A DNA stretch of 64,000 nucleotides from Diprion similis (GCF_021155765.1 NC_060108.1:18377025-18441024); one strand, 5' to 3'; positions 52,401 through 64,000 are shown, counted from the first letter of the stretch. The notes: generated by a model not told the origin, from the sequence alone. Numbers and translations: made by a program.

Positions 52401-53984
52401 AAATGCGATGCATCGAGACTGAATGATTATTAATTTCATAAACATTATAGTAGAATAAACACATTCAGGGTTTCGATTATTTTTTTACCCTAGCATTTAT
52501 TGCTAATTAAGTGCATAAAATTGGATATCCTTTCGAAGAAAAATACTAATTGATCATCTATTCTGACACATTAGGTGCAAGGTGAGGAAAAATAATTATA
52601 CAAGTACATATATAGGTACTTGTAGATAATCACACGATGAATAAACTCAGGTCTCATTTATCCGACTGAAAGGGTGAAGAATGAATTCCTCAGCCTGAAT
52701 GTTGATAGATAGTGTTAATAATCCAAAGCTCAGGTATAACATCAGTCTTTGATTTTTATCAATTTCCCCAGCTTTCCAGGCCTATCATCAGTCCGAGATT
52801 ATCGTTGATGCCTACCATTCGTACTGCGTGTTTGTCATAGGTAGGATCACCTTGTCGATGAAGCTACCAAACCCGAGATGAAAATTGGAGGTAAGATCGC
52901 CCATGGCGTTTGCCAGCTTTGCGCCTAACGCAGAAAGTTCGTTTCTGTATTTCTCCATCGACGCGGATAAATCCATGAGGAAGTAGAGATCGACCGGATA
53001 ATTATTGGCTTGCTGATAAGATACGAGCACACGCTGCTCCTCCTGGACGCGCAAGGACATCTTTATGCGTTGAGGCCTGACCTGGGTGATATTATTTTTA
53101 TGGGAAGAAAATGGTGCATCTGTAGCGATCAATATCGATTTGCTGTCTTGATCGACTATCAAATCTCTGCGACACCATTTTTCACTGATGAATGTTCGGT
53201 GCCTGCAGCGAGATTTCTCGTCGCTATTTCCATCGGCATCCTGTGATTTGAGTTGTAGCTGCAATGCAACGAGCATATATACATGTTTAAAGAAAAAATT
53301 TCCAAACTTAACAAGGTAAAAAATCAAGTATTCATCGGGGGCGCGTGGCGAAGCTTATTAAATTACCTCGACTCTCGTTTATTAAATGCCGATCTCGTGA
53401 ACTTGAGAAAGAAATATAACTATTGCTGTATTAAACTGCCGTGAATCTTTATACAATTTGCACCCAGAGCACACTCGTTGGCAGTTTCTATTTCCTTCAA
53501 TTTTCTCTTAATCTTTCATCAGAAACATTCTGAACTGTGAAACGATCCCACAGATTCAAATGAATGTCGAACGAAAGATTATTCATTTTAGTTGAATTGA
53601 ACGCAGCAGAAATCTGTCGAACACTTCATTATTTTTCATTCAAATGTTGCCACGATCTCCATCGTTAGAAAATTCCCAAATTAATGCAATCCGCGGTTCA
53701 GCAGAGGTCAACGTGCGCTGATTTTTCCAACAAGCGGATATCGTCGATCCGCCGACTTGTTCTTGGCTCGAATTCCTGGTTCTTTCAATACTATATAACA
53801 TACCTATAACGTATTCAATACTCACAGTATCTGCACACCATACGCATTGCGGTGTCCGGATGCATGTCGCGCACGTTGTTTTAGTCTCGCAGGAGCTTTC
53901 TCCGGTGTCCGATTTGCCGTATGCAACTATTAGATGAATAGACACTAGGCACACCAGCACCCTGAATCCTGGCATAGGGCCCAT
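48988..53984 (-). CDS. integrin beta subunit, beta-nu-like (13 coding exons)
   Basis: A type I membrane receptor chain that pairs with an alpha subunit to bind extracellular ligands. Coding exons, 5' to 3': 53826-53984, 52816-53258, 52292-52391, 52038-52208, 51727-51825, 51491-51649, 51253-51411, 51033-51164, 50268-50579, 49981-50205, 49623-49751, 49299-49485, and 49009-49148 (to 48988 if read through). All introns are GT-AG and all phases agree, giving 805 codons plus a tail. Domain order: signal peptide, PSI, hybrid, beta-I domain with the MIDAS motif DLSAS (residues about 149-153), four Cys-rich I-EGF modules, beta tail, transmembrane helix, short cytoplasmic tail. Flies have two beta chains, betaPS and beta-nu. 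The divergence, length (fly beta-nu is about 800 residues) and lack of a visible NPxY favour beta-nu. This is an inference, so no symbol is given. Confidence 0.92.
49623..51164 (-). CDS. integrin beta exons 8-11: cysteine-rich I-EGF modules
   Basis: Exons 51033-51164, 50268-50579, 49981-50205 and 49623-49751, all in phase 0, encode the Cys-rich stalk. Repeated I-EGF signatures are visible: [40 protein letters not shown] and CICGTCTC. The last module ends at CQNCP, and the beta tail opens with [18 protein letters not shown]. The spacing matches the four-module stalk of typical integrin beta chains. Confidence 0.92.
51253..53258 (-). CDS. integrin beta exons 2-7: PSI end, hybrid and beta-I (ligand-binding) domain
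   Basis: Exon 2 (52816-53258) finishes the PSI domain, gives the hybrid strand containing [11 protein letters not shown] and starts the beta-I domain with [15 protein letters not shown]. The Asp-Leu-Ser-Ala-Ser motif supplies the metal site, followed by [13 protein letters not shown]. Exon 3 (52292-52391) gives the loop and [16 protein letters not shown]. Exon 4 (52038-52208) has [18 protein letters not shown], the site of the conserved DxPEGG segment. Exon 5 is 51727-51825. Exons 6 (51491-51649) and 7 (51253-51411) complete the beta-I and hybrid domains. Exons 6 and 7, like exon 1, are each exactly 159 bp. Exon 2 ends in phase 2 (TG followed by G from exon 3, making Trp). Confidence 0.9.
53826..53984 (-). 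CDS. integrin beta exon 1: signal peptide and start of PSI domain
   Basis: This exon encodes 53 residues. It begins MGPMPGFR, followed by a hydrophobic stretch ([15 protein letters not shown]) that serves as a signal peptide. The start of the PSI domain follows, with the Cys pattern C..K..C..C......CVWC. A second in-frame Met at codon 4 is also possible as the start. The donor is GTGAGT at 53825-53820, in phase 0. Translation runs on past the donor in the unspliced frame but loses the integrin pattern at once. Confidence 0.9.
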
Positions 53985-54849
53985 CGTTCAAGTCAACTTC
54001 ACTATTATTATATCCTCCTTATTGTCTATTTATTACTGAGAATTATCTAGACACAATAAATGAAAAAATCTCCAGTGTAGCTTGGAGATACTGCTTCAAG
54101 TCCGGTGAACTGTCAGCTCGTATCGTCAAGTGAAGACTTAATGACAAGGGCGAGGCACGGGTAACGAGAAAACGGCGGAAGCTGCGGTATCCCCCGGAAA
54201 TATGACGCAGCGATACGAGCATAACGTCAGCGCTTAGTTTTGAAACTCTTGGTCTTGGATTGCGAATCGAGTTTAACCTCCACAGTTTTACTTATGAAGG
54301 AATTACTCCGCACTTTCTTATCACACGTATACCAACTTCCAACACAACATGTGACTTGCGATGGATTTATTAGTTCCCTGAGCATATGTGACATTTTCTC
54401 CCTTTCAATGCTTCGTTTTATTCAATTGCATTTTGTATATTGAAATTATTATATATTTATTTGCATTTTATTGAGCTATGATATTATAGCTTAATTTCTA
54501 ACGATACGAAGTATTTTATTGTAACAAATACGGAGCTAATTATGTCTCTATAACTTCACGAGGAGAGGTATTAGGTATAAGAATGGATTAGATTACGTAT
54601 TATATTATGCAGAGTGTCTTATAATTTGGAGTATAATTAGAATAATGCGAATCGCACGGAGTTATGCGTTCTCGCTAAGGAGCCGAGCCATTTTCCTATC
54701 GTTACGCTTTGCCGTTTCCTGAAGTTGTTTATTCAGATGTTCAGTTCGTTTCCGTTCCGAATTTCTGCTCTGATTCGCTTTGTTCCTACAGGGTCATGAC
54801 ATTTTATTTACAAAAGTATACAAACATTTTATTATAGGGTTCGTCACAA
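53985..54849. other. short intergenic region, integrin promoter side
   Basis: It lies between the integrin start codon and the stop codon of the next minus-strand gene. It should hold the integrin 5' UTR and promoter and the 3' end of the neighbour. I see no open frame of interest and no clear core promoter motif. Confidence 0.5.
54803..54833 (-). terminator. candidate poly(A) signals of the coiled-coil gene
   Basis: Two minus-strand AATAAA hexamers (54828-54833 and 54803-54808) lie 17 and 42 bp after the stop codon. That position suits a very short 3' UTR. Confidence 0.5.
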
Positions 54850-55708
54850 TTACCAAGCATCTTTAAGCTTCTGTAAATCCGTTAGTTCTAACTCGTGACT
54901 CGGTATTGCGCTCACAATCCCTTCCTTCATCTCATACTTAGACATCAGAGCATGGACTTCTCGATCAACCATTGCGATTCCTTCCTGAAATTCTTGGTTC
55001 TCACGTTTGGTATTCTCAATGACCGCCGTTACATTGTCCGTGGACTGTATGGAAAAATGAAGAGATTATTCATAGTGGGGATAAAAACTGCCACCAGTGA
55101 TATATAATTGATCTACTCACGTAATAGGTCAAGGCATTTAGAAACTTTGGCACCGCCTCGGCAACCCTGTTTTCGAATATCAGTCTGAAAAGTATCGAAC
55201 GAATTCAATCCATTGTCCGTACCATAAATTCTATCAAAAAACGCCCAACCGCTGGTAACGCAGTTTTAGATATAACCGTATTATCATAATCACAGTTCAT
55301 TTGTTCGCAGTCTTTGGCTCCGATCTGCCACGCCGTCAATCTCCTTGATCTCCTCTCGCTTCTTGCAGAGGAGTATTCTAGAAGCCTCGATGGATTCCTC
55401 GTGAGTTGCTTCCAAGCCGCGGTAGTGTTGACATTTCTCAGTGCCTGCAGTTTCCATTTCATTATATCGCCGTAATTTCCGCAGTAATTCGAACGACTCT
55501 TCTCTCAGTTTGTTCTTCTGCTCGTCGAGGTTCGAATTCTGCGGATAAACGGTCAACGCTTAGTTCGATTAAGGTTACCTACAATCGTTCTGGTCTAACG
55601 AAGCCTTCAGCCTACTACCTACGCTCGCCAACTTACCTTCTGTACGAAAGCGTCGATCCTAGCCTTTACCGAGGACTGGCTACAGGCTTGTGCTTGTGAT
55701 TCTGACAT
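54850..55708 (-). CDS. uncharacterised 191-residue helical/coiled-coil protein (4 coding exons)
   Basis: Coding exons: 55637-55708 (24 codons, starting MSESQAQACSQSS), 55294-55538, 55121-55184 and 54850-55044 (stop TAA 54850-54852). Phases agree (0, 2, 0), giving 191 residues. Three introns have ordinary AG acceptors. Donors 1 and 3 are GTAAGT and GTGAGT, but donor 2 is the weak GTGATT. Exon 2 is rich in Glu, Lys, Arg and Leu with heptad-like spacing (for example KLREESFELLRKLRRYNEM), and exons 3-4 also look helical. There is no signal peptide, membrane segment or catalytic motif. An AG acceptor just upstream of the ATG (near 55748) suggests a spliced 5' UTR. I do not recognise the family. 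A small structural or complex subunit is possible, but no function is assigned. Confidence 0.75.
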
Positions 55709-55749
55709 CGAGCTTCGCTGACTCGTCTCGGTGCTAACAGCGTCTAATT

Positions 55750-57490
55750 CTGCAAACGCAAATTCTTTTTAATCACGACGATTTTGGAACACTCCTTGCT
55801 ACGTGAAAATCCGGCCTTTCCTTGATCAGGGTATCTAAGAAAAAACAAAAGATAAGCGTTCCGAAGAGACTTCGTATAAAATAGCTTGCGGTTAGGCGTT
55901 TGACGCAGCACCCCCAATTGATAAAAAAGGTATCTGCGTCGGTTACAAATTGACGGTAGGTTGCCTTGGATCAGGCGTTGTACACAAATTACAGACCGCT
56001 GCAATCAACTGCATTTACAATTAGTCTTGCTTAATATTAAAATACATTGTAGCAAAGTCAGAAATGAAATAAAAATTGGAAATCGAACCAGTATCGGCAA
56101 ACACTCGACATAGTTTATTGTTCATTGCGATAGATTATTATTCAAACGATTTTTGCATAGCAAGCTGAAGGAATTATTTCCAGCATTTCTAGCGGATATT
56201 GAGCGAGCTTAAACAAATTTTCATTTATTTTACGCTTTATGATACAATAAAAGTCACTAAAACTAACGTTTTTACGGTGACTACCGCACGATACAATAAT
56301 AACATACACATAATATATCATAGTATCATACACGTATATCGCTTGAATACAATCCATAATATTATGCCATAATAATATGCGTAGGAATACAGTATGTACA
56401 AAAGCTCTCGTCTCACTTACAACAGCAGACTTGATGTCTAGTTTTATGCCAAATAAATGGACTGTCTTTTTCGCATATAAATATCGTTAGTATTTAAATA
56501 AAGTATGATATACGTATTGTTACATGTAATTTCATTTTAATTATATTATTTATGGATTAGTAAGCACGCACACTGTCTTTTGTGATAGGTGTTCATTATA
56601 GTAGTTCAAAAGAATTTTCTTATTATCTTTTTTTTTTCAAATCTCTTCAAATGTCTTAATATATTGTACAATCTACAATATATACCTGCATATGTATAGA
56701 TTTCCATTCAATATTTATATTTCATTATTACTCATTTATTTTTCAAGTCCATTTTTTATTTGTTTTTGATATTATTCTTTCTCAAATGACTATAATGAAT
56801 CTCGAATGCAGAAAATCTCGATGTCTAAATAAGCAATGGTATAATGTAATTGAGTTGAGATAATATAGGTTGATATATTCTCTCAGAATTTGAAGTGTTC
56901 TACATTGCTTTGCGTATATTGAATTGATTAAAACTATCCACTCGATAGTTCGTAGAATAAACAATTATAATGATAATTATTAATATTCTACCAGCGAATG
57001 GTTGATGATAACAATAATATTAACAATAATTAATAATAACAATAGTCGACGTATTTATTAATTCCCGGGTAACAAATCGCGCGGTAAAGGTATAATGATT
57101 AAGGGAGAAAAATGAAAATAAAATAAAATTACGTGGCTAAGTACGCGAACGACGAAACGAACGATAAATTATAATATCTAATTTTCTTTGCATTATTCAT
57201 TATCGGTAATGAATTTACGATATGGTAAGCTCGCTGATCATATTTACCTCTTATTCGAGGTACGGGAAGATTATGCTGATTGTTGGGAAAACAACGTCCT
57301 CCTCCACAAAGTAGCCGGACTCAAATATCGCCCCTTTTCTCGCGTAATTGAAAATCGAGTTCCGTACGTGGGAGGCATTTGACTAACACCTGACTCACAA
57401 CGAATATGGAAGGCACGGGGTATAAGGATATTGAAAAGAATATTCTTGAAATTGTTCACGTCAAAATACAGAGTAATAAAAATATCTTCA
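55750..57490. other. AT-rich intergenic DNA and probable RPUSD2-like 3' UTR
   Basis: Strongly AT-rich, with ATA/AAT-type low complexity around 56980-57050. I see no supported exon. The left part should hold the 5' end of the coiled-coil gene. The right part should hold the 3' UTR of the pseudouridine synthase; a minus-strand AATAAA at 57054-57059, about 430 bp past its stop, is a candidate signal. Confidence 0.5.
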
Positions 57491-59204
57491 TCAATCCTCG
57501 GTAGCCGGCGTCTCTCTTCCCCAGTCCGTGCCTGCCCAGGCGGGCAGAGGTGTTTCGTACTCCCATCCTGGACCGCGATAACGCCACGCATGCAAGTACA
57601 TTACAAGATCCGAGGGTTTCGGGTCCCTGTACTTCACTTTGCACTCATAGCAGTGGGGATCCGTCGTTACTTTTTCATTGGCAAAACTCGAGTCCGGCGG
57701 TTCTGACCCAGTCTGTGTTCCGACTGTGACTTTCAGGGCCTTCAGGTCCTCCTCGGGCGGGCTGGGCGAGGATGAAGGCGAGGCGGCGTCCTTGTCGTTC
57801 GTAGCTAATACCTGGTCCTCGATATCGAGTTTTGGTTTGAACAGACTCATTTCGGAGTCCCCGTCCATCCCCAGCCAGTTCTCCGCATTGTGGATACCAA
57901 TCAAATCCTTGACCAGCTCTTCGTCCGTCTTTCCAATGTTCCCACCCTTTCCCTTCATCGGACCAAACACAACGTGGTTGTAGAGAGGATCGTTGACCAC
58001 CGGGTACCCCAGGTACTGAAGGTGCACTCTGATCTGATGCATGCGACCTGTCTGCGGCTTGCACAGTACCACGGATGACTTTCCGTTAAAACTCAAACGC
58101 TTGAACGTTGTCACGCAATCCTTTCCCTTCTCCGACACTTTGCAGACTCCGATCTTGTACGATACCACCTCGATCGGTTCCGCGCAGACTACTTCATCCT
58201 CCGGAAACTCACCGTCAACGCGGCAGACATATTCTTTGTGAACCTGAGGGTGGAAAATAGAAATTTTTTTAATCATAGAAGCCTGTTTTATAGTTTGCAG
58301 TGATTGATCCGTAAAGTCTTTCACCTCGCAGTAATGTCAAGTTTTTCTCTCAAGTATTTGGCGTGTCTAATGACTTTTCTAAGACTTCCGAACTGTGTTC
58401 TATTCTCAATTAGATTTTGTTCCGAGGAAATTTATCTCGACTTTATCAAATTTTCCAATTAATTCTGAAGCCCAAACTAAGTTGCAGTCTATGGTCAGCT
58501 ATTTCTGAGTTTCCCAGATCTTCCAGTACCAAAATTCAATGAAAACATTGAAAGAATTCTAAAACCCAACCTCGTTTTTTCATTCCATCACCAAATGAGA
58601 CTCAAATTGTTGAACAATTGTCAAGTTTACAGAATAAATATTTCACGTAAAAAATCACTTGATTTTCACGGATGAGAAATGGTTAACGTAATTTTTGCCC
58701 CGTTTTACGTTACACACAGATATATTCCGCAACTTTGATACATTCTCCCCGCGTGTGATTGTATCGGTTTCGTAATGCATGATAGTTAACAAAGTTCCCC
58801 GAGTGTATCGAAGGAGAAATCTAATAACTATTGGTGGTGTACGAGACAGCAGCATATTAGAACAATAATTATACGTAATTAGGCGATCAGTGCAGGTGGA
58901 CGTAGTTTTTCTATTACACATAATTTTTTTTTAAATATTATCTGTGCATATGGATTACCAGATATTATTCTGCATAGTAGAATAGCGTTTTTTATAATCC
59001 ATCTCTTTATACTGATTCTTTGCAAACCTGTCTATTTCTGATTTGATGCTCCATTTGCCTAGCTTTCTTCGGTGTTCGTCCAAAGAGTAGAATTCCGCTG
59101 GTTAATCTATCAAGCCTGTGAATGGTGCGAAGATTCTTCAGGTTGTACTCTTTGGCCAAGATGAAAACGACCGTGTTGTGCCGGTACCGCCCGCAAGGAT
59201 GTAC
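57491..59204 (-). CDS. RPUSD2: RluA-family RNA pseudouridine synthase, RPUSD2-like (partial, last two exons)
   Basis: The enzyme converts uridine to pseudouridine in RNA. Exon A (59028-59204, 59 codons) starts VHPCGRYRHNTVVF and holds the catalytic motif HRLDRLTSGILLF, whose Asp is the nucleophile. Exon B (57491-58243) starts VHKEYVCRVDGEFPEDE and carries the second RluA motif PQTGRMHQIRVHL, then the run YPVVNDPLYNHVVFGP. An acidic linker follows, and then a C-terminal extension with CYECKVKYRDP and LVMYLHAWRYRGPGWEYETP. Family knowledge: this Cys-x-x-Cys and LHA-RY-GP tail is typical of metazoan RPUSD2 and related proteins, and is absent from short bacterial RluA. Both splice junctions are GT-AG and in phase 0. 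The N-terminal part, including any S4-like region and the NKP motif, is not found up to 64000 and must lie right of the window. Confidence 0.9.
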
Positions 59205-59886
59205 CTAGAATTGCATTTCAATGATGTTATATGGATATGGTAACGGTGTAAATATGCATCACTGTGAAGAAAACTTAGACCGAAAAAGATCGCAATACTA
59301 CATTGAAAAATATCGGCAGCTTTGTTCTCATATAATTTTTAAATGGTACAAAAACAAATCAGAGTTAGAGCTCTAATAGATGATAGATGAATAATATATA
59401 ATACAAATCACCGATCACAATCTATTCATAGTTTCAGGGAAAATAATTTATTGATTTAATCGTCTTGTGGTTTCTACACAAATGTTCCGAAATTTCATTC
59501 ACGAAAATCATGTTTATTTTCTACATTGAAAATTGAAATCCGCGTATTGCGCAACGAATCAATGTTTAGGTTTCAGTGCGTGTACACGCTGCAGTGCAAG
59601 GAAACGCATATGCAAATGTACATACGTGTATAGGCATATAAGAAAATGTGTAAACAAGAAAGGAGTTCGCATCGTAAAGCAAATTAGATATTTGGAAACC
59701 ACCCAACAAATCGACAACTATACCCAATTCATGGAGAACATACAAATAAAACATACAACATTTAGAAGGAACACTCGTCATTCAAAACGAAGAACCCTAT
59801 ATTATGTATACCCCTAGTGAGTCACGATGATGTCATATTGAAACGATATGAATATCGCATGATAATACTATGATGATAAATAGAAT

Positions 59887-59904
59887 GGGGGGGGGGGGGG
59901 GGGG
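59887..59904. repeat. 18-base poly-G run
   Basis: An uninterrupted run of 18 G. Such runs are rare in insect DNA and error-prone in sequencing, so the exact length is uncertain. Confidence 0.9.
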
Positions 59905-60265
59905 CGTTAATTCAATATGATAATACATACATCAGAAATAACGACGACGCGTTAGAATTTTAATACAGGATATACCAGTTTGATTATAGTCGTATATAAA
60001 GATCAGAGGTTCTCCCCTCCTTCCTGGCAAAACAACATCATCTCCGGGATACGTCGTCCCCCGTCTCCACTGCGTGCGGGGGGTCCAATTAATTCCGACG
60101 AAAGAGTGAACAAGAAAATTGTTTGGCTGTAGGAAACGTCGGGAGACAATTAACCAACAATTTAGAAAGAGCGAAAAGACATCTAGTGAGATACATAACT
60201 CGAATGCGGGTCAAGGACCAAGTCTGTTCTCGGCGTGGCGAGTACATACGTGTGTATATACTTAT

Positions 60266-60272
<7 letters not shown>

Positions 60273-60314
<42 letters not shown>
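60273..60314. repeat. (TA)n microsatellite
   Basis: About 21 uninterrupted TA dinucleotides. Confidence 0.95.
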
Positions 60315-60316
<2 letters not shown>

Positions 60317-60446
60317 CGTGCGCCTTGCCATATCTCGCGTAATACACTTTTACCCAATTTCCCGCCCGTAACTGTCTTCTACACGTAAACTGGAGGCGCG
60401 GGCAAGGCTGCGACTAGCAATGAAACGTAATTAGAAACCAGAAGTG

Positions 60447-60467
60447 AAAAAAAAAAAAAAAAAAAAT
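60447..60467. repeat. poly-A run (21 bases)
   Basis: Twenty-one consecutive A. I saw no adjoining retroposon sequence or target-site duplication. Confidence 0.9.
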
Positions 60468-61605
60468 TGACAAAAAACAGGGAATAGAAAAATAAGGCCG
60501 AAAAGACGGCGACAGTGAAGAGAGAAAATAATCCAGAAACGTGAAATGTTAGATTTTCTTGGCTTTGGTCGCGTAATTTATTCGTGGAAAAACCGTTTTC
60601 GGATTAACTAATGAAAATTTATTGTATAGGTATACAAAGCGTGATCAATAAGGCGCAAGATATCAAGGGTAGAAGCGTCACTGGTTTCGTACGGATTTTA
60701 ATTTGAGGCGAAAGTTGATGAAAGATTTAGTATATATATGTAGGTATATATATGAGACGCAATATCCAGACAATGGTGACTATGTGCATATATAGATATT
60801 TCAAAGAGATTCCCGAAGTCGTTGAGACGCGTTAAAATCTCTTTGTGGCGTTTACGGCAGGTAGGATGTATTTTAATTACAATGAGACAGCTGAGGATCG
60901 ATAAAATACAGAAGCACTGCTACGATAGGGAGAACGTTGTATAATCCGTGGTAATTGATCAAGAGAATAGAGTCTAGAACATAAAGAAGAAAAACAAGCA
61001 AAAGAAGAGAGTACAAGGTAGACGAGGGATTTGAAAATGAACAAAAAAACAAAAAGTTGTAGAAAAAGAAAAATATACATAAAACAAAACAAACGAGCAG
61101 CATAGCAGCGGATAACCTTTGTAGTTTGTATTGTTAATTAAAGACACGCATGTCGCGTTAGTGTCCAGATAAAAAAATATCAAAGAGAAAAGACTAATCG
61201 TAAGCGGGCTCCATAATATCTATATTTAAAAGTATAGAAATTAAATGTGAACGAAAAATCGACAAGTTCTTTAAAGTGGAGTTTGGACTGATGATTCTCA
61301 GCTTTTCGTAACTCCGGAGTTCGATGAAAGAGGATCGGAAAAAATATAACGAGTTTTCGACACACGTGAATCAAGCGAACTTCTTAAGCAAAATAACAAC
61401 AACAACAGCAAAAACAAGAATAATAATAATAATCTACATAAGTTACTGCCAACCGACATGCGAACCATTGACTAAAGAACTCTGCAGAGGATTTTAATTA
61501 ATAAATAATAACGCGGTTGCTGTGCGAGAAATACCTTAGTCATACTACACGCGCAGACAGATAAGTTGTGTCAAAATTATACTTTCAAAATGACCGGATA
61601 GCCTT

Positions 61606-61646
<41 letters not shown>

Positions 61647-61656
61647 AAAAGAGAGA
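61606..61656. repeat. (GA)n microsatellite, imperfect
   Basis: GA dinucleotides with occasional AAGA interruptions. Confidence 0.93.
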
Positions 61657-62484
61657 CGCACAGGTTACCCCGGGTTAAGGTAAAACATGTATATAAATAT
61701 ATAGTATATCCTTGCACGGCAAATTTTATACATGTAATATCCGATCCGGAGAAAATGCGTTGAAAGAATTTTGCAGAAAACAAGTCGGAGAGAAAATGGA
61801 GAAGAACGAAAAGTTGCACGTATGTATTTTGGAAGGTCAGGCGGTTGCCGAGGCAAAATCCCTGAACGTGTGGGTACGATGTGTACAAAAGCTTAGCTCA
61901 AGTGGCTCCTTTTGCTTTTTAAATCGTTTCTCGGTATTCCATCGAAAAGAAATAACCGAGAAAGTTTTTTCGTGAGTTTGAAAAATCATATTTCCGAGTA
62001 AACATCACGTATAAAATTACGAATGGCAAAAGGATGTAGCGCGAAGAGGCGACGATCGGCGTCTTGAGCCATCTTCCGTGAAGTGTTCGACACGGGATAT
62101 ACGGGATTGACAATCAAAGCTAGAGAAGCCAGTAATAGCAGACTTCAAAGGTTGAACACGCGTGCAGGCAGCCAGTGCGAAGTCACGAATCGTTTGTTCG
62201 CCCCGCGACTACATTTAGAACTAAATTTAAAACTATAAGTTTAGAAGGTAGCATCCGCGATGCTTTGAAAAGGCAGGTCGCGTGTTAACAGCAGTTCGGT
62301 TCGTTACGTAACCGTCCGAGGAAAGCTCGTTCTAAAATAATCGAGAACGGAAAAAGTTCGTCTACGTATATATTCCTGATTGTAATATGAAAATTGCTTA
62401 ATGTTCAATTTTTGCGCATTCTATCATCACTCTTTTTCCTTTTACTGTTAGGGAAAATATAAGCCATTTAAGAAAATACAGCCG

Positions 62485-63167
62485 CTTAAGGTCTTATTGG
62501 ACGGATATTCCCAACCCAAAGTGAATCTCGGTGAAAATATTGAACACTTGATCGCGATGAGATAAGAATCTGAAAACGTCAACCATAACCGAGTCGGTAG
62601 GATAATTCGGTTTCAATAATAATGATACCAAAAAGTTGTTAGTAAATTGTTTCAACAAAAATTTGTTCAACGAATGTATGTATAGTGAAATTTGTTTTAT
62701 TTCACGCAGAACGAATTCATTGATTTTTCTGAATACCTATGAATTTTTTTTGGAACTTTTGGCGATCTTAGAAAAATCCGGTTTCGAGAATTTTTTCAAC
62801 TTTACGAAATGGATCGAAAGTCCTGAACTTTTGGATAGGTTTCCGCAAATGATTGTACATTAGGTACACTCAAGAAGTTTCAGAGGCATGGAACGAATAA
62901 TTTCATAAACAGAGACAGAACACAGAACTATTCAAAATTGCCGAAAGTTCCAAAAACATTCATTGGTATTCAGAAAAAACACTGAATTCATTCTGTGTGA
63001 AATAAAATTAATTTCACTAGAGATTCGTTAACAACTTTTCACAACGAATTATCTTATCGACTCGGTTATCGTTAATTTTTCTGAGATTTTTATCTCGTCG
63101 CCATCAATTGTTTAATATTCTTACCGAGATTCACTTCGGTTGGAAATATCCGTCCAATAAAACCTTG
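62485..63167. repeat. long imperfect inverted repeat (fold-back), arms about 290 and 240 bp
   Basis: The left arm (62485-62775) and the reverse complement of the right arm (62928-63167) share many ordered blocks. Paired blocks include TTATTGGACGGATATT (left 62494, right end about 63145-63160), GTGAATCTCGGT, CGAGATAA or GATGAGATAA, ATAACCGAGTCG, AAAGTTGTTA, TAGTGAAATT, TTTTATTTCAC, TTTTTCTGAATACC and TGGAACTTT. The left arm is longer mainly because of an extra AATAATAATGATACC-like stretch. The spacer is about 150 bp. I see no transposase, and the ends do not match a superfamily I know. It may be a MITE-like element or a decayed palindrome. Confidence 0.88.
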
Positions 63168-64000
63168 ATTCGGATCCGCGACGTTAAAAGTGAGAAGAAC
63201 GTCGATTTTTATTTGTTCATTAGCGAGTAGCTAATCGCTTACTTATACACTTGAGGAAATCGGTTAAAAAATCTGTTCATCACGTTCATACGTTCGAGGC
63301 TGTGAGATACGTGTCGCATTTGGATTCTCAGCACGATTGAGCAGGAACATAAATATACATACTTAAGAAAAACTAGTAATTCAACTTTATTCTGAAGGAT
63401 ACCGACTTTGGCATGAACTACAGACACATCATTTTCACGAATCACAAAGCACTGAAATTCGACTAAACTCGCACCGTGTCGATTCCGATTTTTAGTCTGC
63501 CAAGTCCGCAGATAAGATCCTCTCCAAGGAAAATTTTGCGGACAAAGTTTTCGGTGAAAAATTTTTCCGACATATCTACCCAAGAATTAAAAGATGTCGC
63601 AAAGAAAATCGCACGTCTTCGGAAATAACTGTTAAAAGTGATTGTAAGGCTTTTTTTTTGACAAGACGATAATCTGTCGGCTTATTTTCTGCGGAGTTCG
63701 AAACCCTAAAATTTAAAGAATACGTGACCAGTAAAGTCTGATAAAACACCTCTAAACTGGTGAAACAGTACGATCGATTCCAAATAAAATTGAATTGATT
63801 CAAAACCGTGCTCTTCGCGAGTAAGATATTTGAAAATACGATTTCCCCTTAAATTTGTTAGCAATTCTGCTTTTTTCACGTAAGATTTGTAGCTTTCAAA
63901 TCCTCCTCAGGGATGTAGAGAAAATATTATTCCGAGTTAAACATATTTCGATGAATTTCAGTACCGCCTTAATTTCAATCTTTGCTTTATACTTTCAGAC

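Larger units (their letters stand above)
59205..64000. other. long intron (or 5' region) of the RPUSD2-like gene
   Basis: Because exon A opens in the middle of the catalytic domain, an upstream exon is required, and none is visible to the end of the window. The intron is therefore at least about 4.8 kb unless a short exon was missed. It contains an 18-G run, a TA microsatellite, a 21-A run, a GA microsatellite and a large fold-back. No frame of its own is convincing. Confidence 0.65.

Noticed and set aside
60447..60467. Poly-A tail of a retroposon
   Set aside because: No adjacent element body, poly(A) signal or target-site duplication was seen.

Overview
The window looks like nuclear DNA of an insect. 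It has split genes with GT/AG introns, a homeobox exon that closely resembles insect aristaless, a divergent insect-type integrin beta chain, many microsatellites and a large satellite array. A hymenopteran such as a sawfly would fit, but the sequence alone does not fix the species. There is no bacterial operon, phage or CRISPR. All calls come from reading the sequence, with no database search.

Layout. 1-3571: intron or upstream DNA of aristaless. 3572-4159 (+): last coding exon of aristaless, with homeodomain helix 3, a proline-rich linker and a C-terminal OAR motif. 4160-15877: non-coding, very rich in TA repeats near the gene and partly GC-rich further right. 15878-42300: a satellite locus, which takes up about 40% of the window. 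Its core, 16793-41124, is exactly 78 head-to-tail units (74 of 312 bp and four of 311 bp). It is arranged in 7-, 8- and 9-unit higher-order blocks in the middle. Both sides carry diverged monomers and a shared ~490-bp non-satellite segment in direct orientation that ends in an AATAAA hexamer. 42300-48987: non-coding.

48988-53984 (-): a 13-exon integrin beta gene, best read as beta-nu-like. Exon phases agree throughout and give about 805-811 residues. 54850-55708 (-): a four-exon gene for an unrecognised 191-residue helical protein. 57491-59204 (-): the last two exons of an RluA-family pseudouridine synthase resembling RPUSD2; its 5' part lies beyond the right edge. The rest of that intron holds microsatellites, an 18-G run and a ~680-bp imperfect fold-back (62485-63167).

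The genes do not form a pathway: a limb/appendage homeobox factor, a cell-adhesion receptor, an unknown helical protein and an RNA-modifying enzyme. The most unusual content is the satellite locus. Its composite architecture suggests that an older monomer-plus-flank repeat existed before the monomer alone was amplified.
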